The position numbers were made by a program, and so were the translations under genes. Of a stretch of DNA of 37,320 nucleotides, positions 10,813 to 21,449 are shown in pieces. The stretch comes from Gnetum montanum (lineage: Eukaryota > Streptophyta > Gnetopsida > Gnetales > Gnetaceae), in contig MNCI01026334.1 in assembly GCA_015680685.1 (NCBI GenBank), positions 892,149-929,468 on the forward strand, read 5' to 3'. The notes under the pieces were generated by a model, which worked only from the letters and a program-made list of their open reading frames with translations, did no database searches and was not told where the DNA came from. The first letter of the stretch is position 1, and each line of letters begins with the position of its first letter.

Positions 10813-11818
10813 TGATGAGTCATGATTTTTATGGCCTTAACATCGGAGCCTTAACATCTAATTAATCATTGTTTTCTATCTACTTCAACATTAGGTACGT
10901 GACTTCAAACTTGCAATGTCAGGTTCACAACATTTGGTACATGATGTCGGGGTCTTGATGTGACATCGGGTATTCGATGTCGAGGGGTATACGTTGGCCT
11001 ATAAATATAGTGCCTGGGCTCCCAATTTCAAGTTAGGCTTTTAAGTAGTTTTTCATAGTTTTATCAATAGAGTAGTCAAATTCTTGCAGTTTTATTCCAT
11101 ACTCTTAGAAAATTTTCAGTGAGTGCCCACAGAGTGAATTTGGATCAGTTGTATGAAGTCTTATTTGATTGGCAATGTACCTAGACATATTCCATAAACA
11201 CTTTGACTTAGATCAAGATTGATTCTTATTCATTGTAACACTTTGACTTTGATTAGATTTACTTTCCTTGCAATTTACTTTTCATGTGCTTAGTTAATGT
11301 TTACATTTTGATTCATCTTAATTAATTAAGCACATAAGTATGATTGCTTCAAGCATGCATATGACTCTTGGTAATCCTAGCAATGTTTAACATGTGGTAA
11401 CCTAGCAATGTTATATGTGTTTAAGATGTGCACAGGAAGAGGGATAGGATAGTTATGTTTGGGTAGTTAATTATTAATTAGCAATTAGATTAGTTGAATT
11501 GATTATAAATTGATTTTTGACCTATTATTAATTTTAGAATAATAAAATATAAAATAAGAAAAATCATATGTCTCACTCTGGACTAAACCATACGTGACAA
11601 AGCTACCACTAGTCCAAGTGGGAAGACAACGAATTATGATCAAGGCATAGCGATCTAGATGCCACAACTAGTCCCATCTACAGAATTTGACCGGATCATG
11701 CGTGAACACTTGTGATTTGTATGGTTGGGTGTAGGGGTACCTTGCTACTCATTAGNGGATCATGTGTGAACACTTGTGATTTGTATGGTTGGGTGTAGGG
11801 GTACCTTGCTACTCATTA
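10813..11818 (+). repeat. 3' LTR of element 2
   Basis: The LTR starts TGATGAGTCATG. It has AATGTCGGG/ACATCGG-type iterations in U3 (about 10840-10985), TATAAATATAGTG at 11001, and the family R/U5. It ends CTCATTA, with the usual CTCATCA changed by one base. Without the duplicated 63 bp and the N, its true length is about 942 bp. Confidence 0.85.
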
Positions 11819-11819
11819 G
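11693..11819 (+). repeat. 63 bp direct duplication around an N (assembly join)
   Basis: Bases 11693-11755 and 11757-11819 are the same 63 bp LTR end, differing at one position (GCGTG versus GTGTG), with a single N between them at 11756. This is most simply an unmerged overlap of two contig ends, not a biological tandem repeat. Confidence 0.8.
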
Positions 11820-11823
11820 ACAC

Positions 11824-13031
11824 CTAAAAAATTCAATGTTGATCAAGTCCATGTTTCAATAGCCACACAACTATTCTCTTCATGATCTTTTACTATATTA
11901 AATAAAAACCATTAGAATCACAAGCTAGTAAGAGTAGTGAGATGAAATGGAATAAGAAAGAATTATGAGAATTAGGATATGAGGTTTTTTACCATGTCCA
12001 TAATAGATTCATTGTGTCATTTGTGATTAAAATAATCATCATATCTAACTTTCTAGATTTCAAATCGAGTTCATATCATTACCAGCGACATCACATTATG
12101 TCATCCCAAGCTCACGACCATGAGATCAACCACAACCACATGAAATGATCATCACTCAACTAGGAAAAATTGTAAAACATGCATTAAGTACATAGAAAAA
12201 TTAATTATAAGCATGTAAGTTATGGTTTTAGACCATCAGTTAGAGGGGTGCCTTTAGGCATGGATCACATGTGTTTCTAGCCTCATAGCTAAATACTAAT
12301 CCTACCAATGGTGCATCTTTAGGTATAAGTTACATGTTCTTTTAATCACATGATGAAACTAGTCCAAGAGACCATGAGATTCTTGGAAGTAGCCTACCTT
12401 TAGGCATGGGTCACATGTGTTTCCAATGGTACTCCAAGAATTATTTTATGAATGTTTAATTAATTAATTATTTTGTTATCCTTACTAGAGGGCTACCTTT
12501 AGGCATGGGTCACATGTCTTTCTAGTATCAAAATAAGGTACAAATTTTTATAGAAAATATATTTCTCAAATATGATAGTATTTATAAGTTGAGTAGTCAT
12601 AGTCATAGAGAAAGTTCAAAGAATTGACAAATTTCCTTGATGTCACATCCTTTTCCAATCCCTCTTAGGCCTTTCCCATCTCTTCAAGATGTAATGATCA
12701 TGGCTTAATTTTAGTTTTTATGTGATAAGAACCACATTAATTCTATGATAAGGACCTCTTATATGGGTTTACTACTTTTAAACAATTACTCTTCCAATAT
12801 TTTAATAGTTTAGGATAGAATTCTAACAAAAAGGTTGATCTTGTATATAAAAGAGAATTTATTAATGAAAATTTCAAAATGTCTTAAAGAAATTTAAAAA
12901 TTATAGAATAAATCAAAAATACAAAAAATGAAAAACATATGAAAAAATAGAAAATGGGAAAGACATGGAAAAATATTCAAGAAATTGTAAAATAAAAAAT
13001 ATATAAAAATGACACTTAGCTCAATTCAAAT
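11824..13031. other. Non-coding AT-rich spacer around the hairpin repeats
   Basis: No ORF of note occurs here. The right part (about 12640-13031) probably belongs to the 3' tail of element 3, because its internal polypurine tract lies at 13032-13050. The terminal PPT and 3' LTR expected further left were not found. Element 3 therefore appears truncated at its 3' end, or that end decayed or was displaced. Confidence 0.45.
12239..12527. repeat. Four hairpin-forming repeat units with a shared core
   Basis: The core CTTTAGGCATGGGTCACATG recurs at about 12252, 12317 (diverged), 12398 and 12497, with spacings of 65, 81 and 99 bases. In three units the core is enclosed by inverted arms: GTTAGAGG/TTTCTAGC (12239-12246 with 12274-12281, including G-U pairs), ATTCTTGGA/TCCAAGAAT (12379-12387 with 12433-12441), and TACTAGA/TCTAGTA (12483-12489 with 12521-12527). 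Arm sequences differ between units while staying complementary. The second unit has weak or no arms. No ORF is involved. The function is unknown. Confidence 0.6.
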
Positions 13032-13050
13032 GATCTCCCCCACAGCTAAG
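13032..13050 (-). other. Internal polypurine tract of element 3
   Basis: Read on the minus strand, TTAGCTGTGGGGGAGATC lies just after the integrase end. It matches the tract after integrase in element 5 and those in elements 1 and 2. Confidence 0.5.
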
Positions 13051-13346
13051 GCTTGAAAAGGAGATGTGAAAGATGGAATTTGTAGTAATATTATCAAAGA
13101 CATTGCAAGCATTATTCTAAATAAGGTTATGGAATGACCTTATTTGTGGAATATTGATAAGGATAAGCTTTTTTAGTTTGAAGGATAGTAAATTTGGAAG
13201 GCATCAAACCCATAAACCACATGAATTATGTATCATCCTTTCCAAAGTATTTGAAATTTACTACATTGAGATACGTGATTTGGGTTATTATAAAGGATCT
13301 TATTATCTAGTTGGGGGTGTGAGCATCTAATCTGAAGGTCATCTCT

Positions 13347-14435
13347 CTATTTATTGTAGAATTTATGAACTTTATTGTGCATAAGGGCTATTATTCTATT
13401 CTTATTTAGTCCATATAAGTTCATCAATCTTTCTTGTTGTGCAAAGGCGAGATCCAAGTCTAAGTCACATGTGATGTTGAGCGTATGAAGCTCAGCTTGG
13501 ATAGGTAGTTTAGGAAGTTTACTATACACTAGCTTAAATGGAGAGTAACAAATATGAAGTTTCCAAGTTGAACTATATGCCCAAATAGCATTATTAAGTT
13601 TAGTGCTCTTGTTCTTCCTATACTTACTAATAATTTGTGATAGTATTTATGTTATCTCTCAATTTGTGACTTTAGGTTGTCCATTAACTTGGGGGTGGTA
13701 TGGTGTAGTCAATTTATGTTCTAACCTTAAACTTTGCATTAATTTATTGAAAATTATTTGAATAAAATAAGTCCAATTTTCTAATAGAAGTGCACAAGGC
13801 ACTCCAAACCTATGTACCATATGTTACTCAAAGAATTTAGTAGCAGCTATTATAGTATAATCAATTATCACAACTACTTTAACTCACTTTATACAATAAT
13901 TCACAGCCACAATAATCTATAATTTTCCATTTTAAGAAGGGGTGATATGACCCATGAAGTTAATCCCCTATAATTCAAAAGGCTTTAGTGATTGTATCCA
14001 CTATTATGGTTCTTCAAATCATGTTGATACCCACCAACTCTTTGATAATGTTCATATGACTTAGCAAATTGATGTGCACTGCAGAAGAGAGTTGGCAAAA
14101 AGTAATCAACCGTGAGGATTTTAATAGTTTTTCATCTTCCTGTGTAATGAATACCACATTATCCTTCATGTGCATCTTGGAGAACTCTCAATTAGCTCTC
14201 CTCAGAAATAGACCACCATACTAGACCATTAGCATACATTTTGTAGAGGCTAACCTCTATTTTTTAAAAAGTTTTAGCTTGATGCAAGAACTACTAACTC
14301 ATATTCTTATCCTATTTAGAAGTAACTTTCTAATCCCTCAAGTATGCGAGATTGTTGGCGAACAAAGAAGTGGTCACTATAGAGAATATTATAGTAGCCT
14401 TTAAAAATAAAGGCTCATTAGGAAATTAATTTGAA
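13347..14435 (-). pseudogene. Integrase segment of element 3 (broken)
   Basis: Integrase joins the cDNA to host DNA. Left of the element 4 insertion, the minus strand reads LRVLQDAHEG and KTIKILTVDYFLPTLF (zinc-binding region). It continues with a badly decayed core, then EHKLTTPYHPQVNGQPKVTN and the C-terminal VYSKLPKLPIQAELHTL within the open piece 13529-13347. Stops occur throughout. The matching parts of element 5 are TIPYHP and VYGKLPTLPIQIEL. The first Asp region is too degraded to judge. Confidence 0.75.
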
Positions 14436-14438
14436 AAA

Positions 14439-15517
14439 TTTGGATCGAAAACTTAGAAGGAGGGTTAATTTTCCCAATAAAAATTGCACTGACCACAAGA
14501 ACACAACAAATTTTATGTGGTTCCCCAACTTGGGTATGTCCACACTCAAAGGGTAGAATCTATGCATACCTTCAAACATTTTTTCTTTAAAAGATATGGT
14601 TTGAAGTGCATCACACCCTATACAAGCTCTGAGCTCTACTCCACATTGTCTCATCATTGCAAAACTACTCAACCCTGCAAGGTTCCAACAAGCTCAAAAT
14701 GTGGTTTCAAAGATCGCATAAACTTTACAAAATTGAGCTCCACTCTAGAGTGTTTTGACCTTTTCAAAAACACTCAATCCTACAAGATCCTAACAAGCTC
14801 AATATGGATGTCATTTGGCAAGAAGCACATTAACTTTGCATAGCTACAAAAAAGAATGAAAAGAAAAGAACAAGGAAAGAATGTAACTAAATTTATAGAT
14901 CCTTGCACTTAAAGCTCGGTATAAATTATAATCAAGAAAATGATATTACAATGAGGAGCATAAATATAATTGCATAGAATAGAAAATTATTGATCTTTTT
15001 GTGAATAATGGTTGTACAATTCCCAATATTTTGACATCATCTTATAGCCTTGAAGTTTCCAAAAACTCCTTAGAATTCATGCAATGAATACCAAATAGCT
15101 AATGTAGACATCTACTTCGAAGTTGGGATGTCTGACTGAGATTGATCTCAATGTAGGTAAGACATCTATTTGGTTGACGGAACGTCCATAGCAAGACATC
15201 TATTATTGGAGGTAGATGTTTACAATTTTTCCATGACATCTCCTCAACTTTTGAACTTTGACCTCTGAGGCTTTCTCTTGTCAATTTTCCTTCTTGGTAG
15301 TCCTCAGAGAATCTTCATTTGAATTGTAGACTTCATTTTTGTCCATGCTCTCATCTTGCCCATGTAGTCTTCATTTCAACATCTTGATGTAGATCCCATT
15401 TTATTAAGTTCTTAAAAATATTTATGGAGTTCTTATTCATGTCTTGCAAAAACATGATCCAGCATAAACATTTTATGTTCTCCATTTTCCTTAGAGTTTT
15501 GACATAGTAATAGGTCA
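14439..15517 (-). repeat. 3' LTR of element 4 (left copy)
   Basis: It aligns along its length with 19643-20722, from GGATCRAGAACTTAGAAGG-like sequence at its left end to TTTTGACATA...GGTCA at its right end. Repeated phrases such as CAAAACYACTCAAYCCTGCA occur in both. The small ORFs in it (14418-14672 minus, 14517-14843 plus and others) are not conserved reading frames. Confidence 0.85.
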
Positions 15518-15537
15518 ATAATCTCCCCATTTTTGGT
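15518..15537 (-). other. Polypurine tract of element 4
   Basis: On the minus strand ACCAAAAATGGGGAGATTAT directly precedes the LTR start TGACC. Such A-rich then G-rich tracts are usual for plant copia elements. Confidence 0.7.
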
Positions 15538-17640
15538 GATGTCCAAAACTTAAGAAAATGGATTAGTATATTCCAAAAATGCATCCTTAATATAGCACAA
15601 AATTTATTAATCATAAAGATACACTTGTGGATCTTGAATAAGGTATTTATGATCAAGAGCTAAGCAATGAATATTGAATATCTTCTCTCTATAATAGAAA
15701 GATAGACATTAATACCAGAATAAGGTCAGAACTATTCAAATATTTCAATAAGATCATAATTATCATTTAATATTCATGTTGCCCGTGACACAAGATCACA
15801 ATCATGTCACAAGTCACCACATTATCACATTATATCATAATAACATCAAGGAGGCATAAAATTATCCCCCTTTTTGGACATCATCAAAAAGTGACTTGGG
15901 TCTTACAACAAGAAAAAATATTGAAAATAGGATAGATCAAAAGATTGTTAAGGATAACATTAAGATATATTATATAGTCTTCATCTAAGTAAAACCTCAT
16001 TAGATACAGTCTTCATCTCATTTTCATAATTAAAGAATGAACATAGTAAATATATGTGAGAAAATAGTACATACACATCCAACTTTTAAGAAATAGATCA
16101 AATTCTAGAGCTAGATCAAGAGATCAAACAAAGAAATTTCTAATTAAGACGTTCACATTGACCACACATGTCTTAAGGAATCTTAAAATATCTCATCAAT
16201 TCATTTTCAAAATTTCCTAAGATGTTTTGTTACAAAATAGAAATGTGAATACTTTTTCTTACTTCAATAGGCTTGAGATCTCCTAGGTAAGAAATATTCA
16301 TCTCATATCAACAACAAAGGACTTAAGTACTCAAGAGACTATATTCTCAATATATAAATGATGCAGCACTAGTATAGAGATATATTCAAATGAATTCTAG
16401 AAGCTTGCACAATGATGATTACTTTTAGATTAAAGAAATTTAATAATTGAATAAAAAAATAACTTGGTAAAACTGCTCTTTTACCTTCAAGTTTGTGCCA
16501 GATGAATATACCTTTTGTTTCCTACCAAAGTATTGTGTCTTAGAGAAGGTCTCCATAAACTCCCCTTATATTAATGCTTCAAAATATTCATGAGGTACAA
16601 GCTCCCCCTACATATGTGCTTATCTCTTCTTTAACACTTGCAAGATCTTCAACTAATTTATCACAATCTTGCTTATTCAAGAAAAATTGAATGATCCAAA
16701 AAAGTTTATAAAAAGGCAAAAACATTAGAGAAAATTATTAGGCACAAATCATAAAAAATTTTTGCTTGCTTGATCATCTATTCATGTCTCACTTTACAAT
16801 TTTTCTGCAATACTTGGACCAAGTTCTCATGTTAGTAGTATCTTATGATAAAAGTGGATGCAATGCCTTTTCCTTGTTTCTCAAATATAGAGTTTCTTCA
16901 AGGTTAAAAATTTTTAAGGACATGTAAATAGTTAAATAATTCATGAGATAACATGAGTGATAGCCATACTACCTTGATTTTTCTTTGAGATACTTTTTCT
17001 ATAATATCATGAATTAAGATATGTTTTCTTTAATGATTAAAGAATTCATGAAGTATATGTATATAAAATTTTAAAAAAATTAAACAAAAACGAGCCTATA
17101 TTTAATCTAGCAAGCAAGGGAATAGAGACTTACCATACTTATTAATATGAGCATGTCTAATGGAGTTTCAGATGAGGCCCTCTATCATCGAGTACCTCTT
17201 TACCATTTACCATTTGATTTTCTCTCATTAGCTTCTTTGTGGATATATCCAACCTTGTATGGGAATCCTTCTTGTTCATGTTCCTAAGATGGGAGAATCC
17301 ACAATCTGTGAAAGTTTCATTCATTCTTTTAGAAGTTTCTCCAGCTTTTACCTCATTCGCTTTCCACGTTGCATCCTGCAAGATACACTCACTAGATTTC
17401 TTTTGATAAGACTAAGCATCAATGTTATTTTGTTTAATATGAGGATAATAATATTGTTTATGACCACACTTTTTACAAAGATATAAAGTGTTTTATTCAT
17501 GAATAGAATTATCAAACCTGATTACGCTTGAGCTAGTACAAGTATCCTTTTGAGAGGTTTCTTCTAAGCTTTCACTTTTATGCTAATTTTGAAACCTCTT
17601 TTCATTTTCATTGATCCCTTCTTCTTGAGTATCTCTACAT
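15538..17640 (-). other. Internal region of element 4 without recognised coding motifs
   Basis: This is very AT-rich. The minus strand gives only fragments. Near 17490-17450 a Cys/His-containing peptide CKKCGHKQYYYPH may be a second, damaged zinc knuckle, followed by an open piece at 17381-17157. A second purine-rich tract (minus strand AAAAAGGGGGATAA, about 15866-15880) resembles a PPT but is not next to an LTR. Confidence 0.45.
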
Positions 17641-18002
17641 TTCTCTTTATCCAATGGGGTTAGTAGTTGAATCTCGAAATATTTCCCTTTTTAACTTGAA
17701 AAATAATGTATAGATTTCAGAAATTTTTCTATGCATATTTTTCTTTACCTTTTTGAGTAAATAATGTAAGATTAGAATTTCTTCATGTAATTCACTATAC
17801 CTTTCATCATGCTTACCTCTTAATTCATCATAAGTATATGATGAATCTTCATTTGTAAGGGCCATACATATAAGTTGAAAGTCTTTCATAATGTCATCGA
17901 CCTCTTCTTCACTTTGTTCTTCATCATTCCAACTGTATAGAAGCTAGTCTTTTTTGTATCTGCTTTAGTCTTATCTCTTCATTGCAACTTGCCAGTGCTA
18001 GG

Positions 18003-18044
18003 ACATTCGGAGGCCACATGGCCTCTTCCACCACATACCCAACA
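18003..18044 (-). other. CCHC zinc knuckle of element 4 gag
   Basis: The 14-residue motif C-X2-C-X4-H-X4-C is fully preserved (CWVCGGRGHVASEC). It binds retroelement RNA in the nucleocapsid part of gag. Confidence 0.85.
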
Positions 18045-18185
18045 TTCTATTGAAAAGGCATCAAAATTTGAATTTGAAAAATTCTTACGTTTATCTTTAC
18101 CTTTGGTGTTGGATTAGTTAGGCCCTGGTTAATTGAAGCTTCTTCCTTTTCTCGCCAAAAGCCTTTGAATTGTTCTAGATAGAAA

Positions 18186-19550
18186 AGCTATTTCTTCTTC
18201 ATTGTTCATTTCTTATTCAACTAGCTTCTTTTCTTGTGATGTTGATTTCAAGGTGATAGGATTTACCTTTATTTCTCCTTCACTTATGAGATTCATCTCA
18301 TAAGCAATAAGAGCACTTTGGAGCTCTTCAAATTTTAAAATTGAAAAATTTGTAATTTCTTCCATAGCTGTAACCTGAGGTCTAAATTTAGGCTATAATG
18401 TTTTGATCATTTTTATAATTACATCACTTTCAAGCAAGTCCCTGCCTATATCCCTAACTACTATAATAAGATCATTCATCCTAGAGAAAAAATATTTAAT
18501 CTTTTCACCTTTCCTCATCTTAAGTTTGTCATATTTACTTTGCAAGGCCAACCTTGTGATTGTTTAACTATAGATGTGCCCTCATAGGTAGCCTCTAAAG
18601 TTTCCCAAATTTCCTTAGCTATCTTACACCTAGCTATTCTATTAAATTCATATTTCTTTAATGCATAATATAAAAAAAAAATTCTTTAGAATTATATATA
18701 AACTTAACTCTTTCTTTAGGCATCCATTTGTTCTATGGTTTGAGAACTATTAATGCCTTGTTGATGGATGATGTGTAGCCTTCAAGGATTGACTCCCATA
18801 CCTCAAATTCCATGAAATCAAAGATGTCTTGCATCGTTTCTTTCAAATATGCAAAGTCAAACCCATCNAGCTATTTCTTCTTCATTGTTCATTTCTTGTT
18901 CAACTAGCTTCTTTTCTTGTGATGTTGATTTCAAGGTGATAGGATTTTCCTTTATTGCTCCTTCACTTATGAGATTCATCTCATAAGAAATAAGAGCACT
19001 TTGGAGCTCTTCAAATTTTAAAATTGAAAAATTTGTAATTTCTTCCATAGCTGTAACCTGAGGTCTAAATTCAGGCTATAATGTTTTGATCATTTTTATA
19101 ATTACATCACTTTCAAGCAAGTCCTTGCCTATAGCCCTAACTACTATAATAAGATCATTCATCCTAGAGAAAAAATATTTAATCTTTTCACCTTTCCTCA
19201 TCTTAAGTTTGTCATATTTACTTTGCAAGGCCAAACCTGTGATTTTTTTACTATAGATGTGCCCTCATAGGTAGCCTCTAAAGTTTCCCAAATTTCCTTA
19301 GCTATCTTACACCTAGCTATTGTATTAAATTCATATTTCTTTAATGTATATTATAAAATTTTTTTTCTTTAGAATTATATATAAACTTAACTCTTTCTTT
19401 AGGCGTCCATTTGTTCTATGGTTTGAGAACTATTAATGCCTTGTTGATGGATGATGTGTAGCCTTCAAGGATTGACTCCCATACCTCAAATTCCATGAAA
19501 TCGAAGAAGTCTTGCATCGTTTCCTTCAAATATGCAAATTCAAACCCATC
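18186..19550. repeat. 682 bp direct duplication separated by one N
   Basis: Bases 18186-18867 and 18869-19550 are the same gag segment, each exactly 682 bp, differing by scattered substitutions and small indels (a few percent by eye). The single N at 18868 sits exactly between them. An unmerged overlap of two haplotypes or two reads is the simplest explanation; a true tandem duplication would not be expected to end precisely at an N. Confidence 0.8.
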
Positions 19551-19628
19551 AAACATTTATGGCTTTATGTAGGATGTCCCTTCCATAGTTCACTCTTGAA
19601 AGTTGAAGCACGAACTTGAGAGTATTGG

Positions 19629-19640
19629 GCTCTGATACCA
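19629..19640 (-). other. Primer-binding site of element 4 (initiator Met tRNA)
   Basis: The minus strand reads TGGTATCAGAGC, complementary to the 3' end of plant initiator methionine tRNA, two bases after the 5' LTR end (...GATCCACA). Confidence 0.9.
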
Positions 19641-19642
19641 CT

Positions 19643-20722
19643 TGTGGATCAAGAACTTAGAAGGGGGGTTGAATAAGCTCTCTAATAAAAATCACACCAA
19701 GCATAAGAACACATCAAATTTTATGTGGTTCCCCAAATTGGGTACATCCATACTTGAAGGATAAAATTCATGCACACATGCATACTTTGTTTCTTCAAAA
19801 AATGTGGTTTGAAGGGCACCACACCCTATATAAGATTTAAGCTCCACTTTGGAGTATTTCATTGCTACAAAAATACTCTACCCAACAAGGTCCCAACAAG
19901 CTTAGAATGTAGTTCAAGGATCCCACAACATTTACAAAATTTAGCTTTGCTTCGAAGTGTTTTGATGTTGCAAAACCACTCAATCCTGCAGGATCCCGAC
20001 AAGCTCAATATGGATGCCTTCATAAAAGAAGCACATCAACCTCGTAGGGCTATAAGAAGAAATGAAAAGAAAAGAACAAGAAAAAAATGTAACTAAATTT
20101 ACAGATCCTTGTACTTGAAGCTCAGTACAAATTATAGTTAAGCAAATGATATTACAATAAGGAGCAAGAATAGAGTTACATAGAATAGACAATGATTGAT
20201 CTTTTTGTAAATAGTGGTTGTACAATTCCCTAGATTTTGACATCATCTTATAGCCTCAAAGTTTTTGAAAACTTCTTAGAATTCATGCAATAGTTACCAA
20301 ATGGCTAGTGTAGATGTCTACTTCGAAGTTGGGATGTCTAATTGAGATTAACCTTAATGTAGGTGAGTCGTCTATCTAGTAGGTGGAACATCTACAATGA
20401 GACATGTACTATTAGAGAGAGATGTTTGCTATTTCTCCAAGATGTCTTCTTAACTTTTGAACTTTGAACTTTGAGGCTTTCTCTTGTAAAGTTTCCTTCT
20501 TGGAAGTCCTTGGAGCATCTCCATTTGACTTGTAGAGTTCATTTTCATTGATGCCCTCATCTTACCCATGTACCCTTCATTTCGACATCTTGATGTAGAT
20601 CTCGTTTCCTTGAGTTCTCAGATCTCTTTATGAAGTTCTTGTTCATGTCTTGCAAAAACATGATCCACAAAAACATTCTATATTCTCCATTTTTCTTAAG
20701 GTTTTGACATACCAAAAGGTCA
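19643..20722 (-). repeat. 5' LTR of element 4 (right copy)
   Basis: On the minus strand it runs TGACCTTTTGGTATG...GATCCACA, 1080 bp, next to the PBS. It is homologous to 14439-15517 with many substitutions, so the insertion is not recent. Confidence 0.85.
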
Positions 20723-20734
20723 ACAACAAAGGCT

Positions 20735-21400
20735 TTTCATAAACTTTATTATATCATCTCAATCTGAATAGATGATCTATAGCAACATTATTAGACCCAT
20801 TTTAATTTATCATTATGATGTTAAGTTCTTGCAAGCCTACAAGTCATCAAATGATTCGAGGGCTTATCATTGGCTTGTTCATGAGGATCCAAATTATGTT
20901 ATGATTTGTATTCACAAAGATAGGATATCCAAGAACATAGTTCTTGCACTTGTTGAGAGGATACACCAGTACCATCAATTTATTTTCTATTATGATGTAA
21001 CTTAACTATACACTAGTGATACTTTCACTCATGTAGTGGATGTAATATGGTTATTTTTTATTGTCTATATGTGTGAGCTCACAATGCATAGTAGGATGTG
21101 TCCATCAAGATGTGAAATGATCTAGACTACTCAGATTCTTATAAAATTGGATTTTCTACAAGCCTCTATTTAAGAAGCTCAAATGCCTTATCATAATCCT
21201 CTATCTAGTTGAAGGGTGCATCCTTCTTTATAAGCTTCACCAATGGTTTGACAATCGTGGAAAAATTTTTAAATGAAACATCGATAATAATTTTCATGTT
21301 TAAGGAATGACCTAATATCTTTTACCATTTAATATCTTTTTGTAATTCCTTAGATGATCTTGACCTTCTATGGTTCAACATTAATGTCTTTTGTTGAAAT
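20735..21400 (-). pseudogene. RNase H segment of element 3 (broken)
   Basis: The minus strand reads GYPIFVNTNHNIIWILMNKP then MISPRII (stops) LVGLQELNI, and further GSNNVAIDHLFRLR at the edge of element 4. This is the gypsy RNase H pattern (DH..I..LM.KP...PR.IRW...LQEFD, then N.VADHLSRL). The Asp of the DH motif reads Asn. Element 5 has the same segment in better condition at 37000-37260. Confidence 0.75.
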
Positions 21401-21449
21401 CTTATACCCCAAAATGATGCCTTCCTAGATAATGAGATGGTCCTTTTGC

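Larger units (their letters stand above)
5729..11818 (+). mobile_element. Element 2: gag-only Ty3/gypsy-lineage LTR element
   Basis: Two direct LTRs (5729-6629 and 10813-11818) enclose a broken gag, about 1.7 kb of unrecognised sequence, an internal polypurine tract, a tail and the terminal PPT. The flanks GACAT (5724-5728) and GACAC (11819-11823) fit a 5 bp target-site duplication with one change. No protease, RT, RNase H or integrase motif was found between gag and the internal PPT, although elements 3 and 5 keep pol there. It is either a deletion derivative or a non-autonomous gag-carrying element (TR-GAG-like). The 3' LTR length is inflated by a 63 bp assembly duplication. Confidence 0.75.
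17647..19586 (-). pseudogene. Broken copia-type gag of element 4
   Basis: Starting from ATG at 19586 the minus strand reads FDGFEFAYLKETMQDFFDF then EVWESILEGY. This is the N-terminal pattern of copia gag (DUF4219/UBN2 type), with the usual Trp of YWK replaced by Leu. The middle carries MEEITNFSILKFEELQSAL. A CCHC zinc knuckle CWVCGGRGHVASEC is complete at 18044-18003. The C-terminal part (17889-17647) is a charged coiled-coil-like segment (ELHEEILILHYLLKKVKK). Several stops and frameshifts break it. The interval 18186-19550 holds the same 682 bp twice, so the apparent length is exaggerated. Confidence 0.75.
14439..20722 (-). mobile_element. Element 4: copia-like LTR element with gag only
   Basis: The LTRs at 14439-15517 (1079 bp) and 19643-20722 (1080 bp) flank an internal region. 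The minus-strand PBS is at 19629-19640, a broken copia-type gag follows, and the PPT is at 15518-15537. No protease, integrase, RT or RNase H motif (such as the copia FVDDI block) was found, so it looks non-autonomous. The flanks AAAAA and ACAAC do not form a clear target-site duplication. It inserted into element 3 between the RNase H end and the integrase zinc finger. About 683 bp of its length is probably an assembly duplication. Confidence 0.8.

Noticed and set aside
12239-12527. CRISPR-like array
   Set aside because: Spacing is irregular, copies diverge, the arms are self-complementary and the context is a plant nuclear genome.
14517-14843. ORFs in the LTRs of element 4 (also 19770-20096)
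   Set aside because: The two LTR copies do not preserve a common protein; these are chance frames in repeats.
15866-15880. Purine-rich tract as the PPT of element 4
   Set aside because: The LTR boundary shared with the right copy is at 15517, with another PPT directly next to it; this tract is about 350 bases away.
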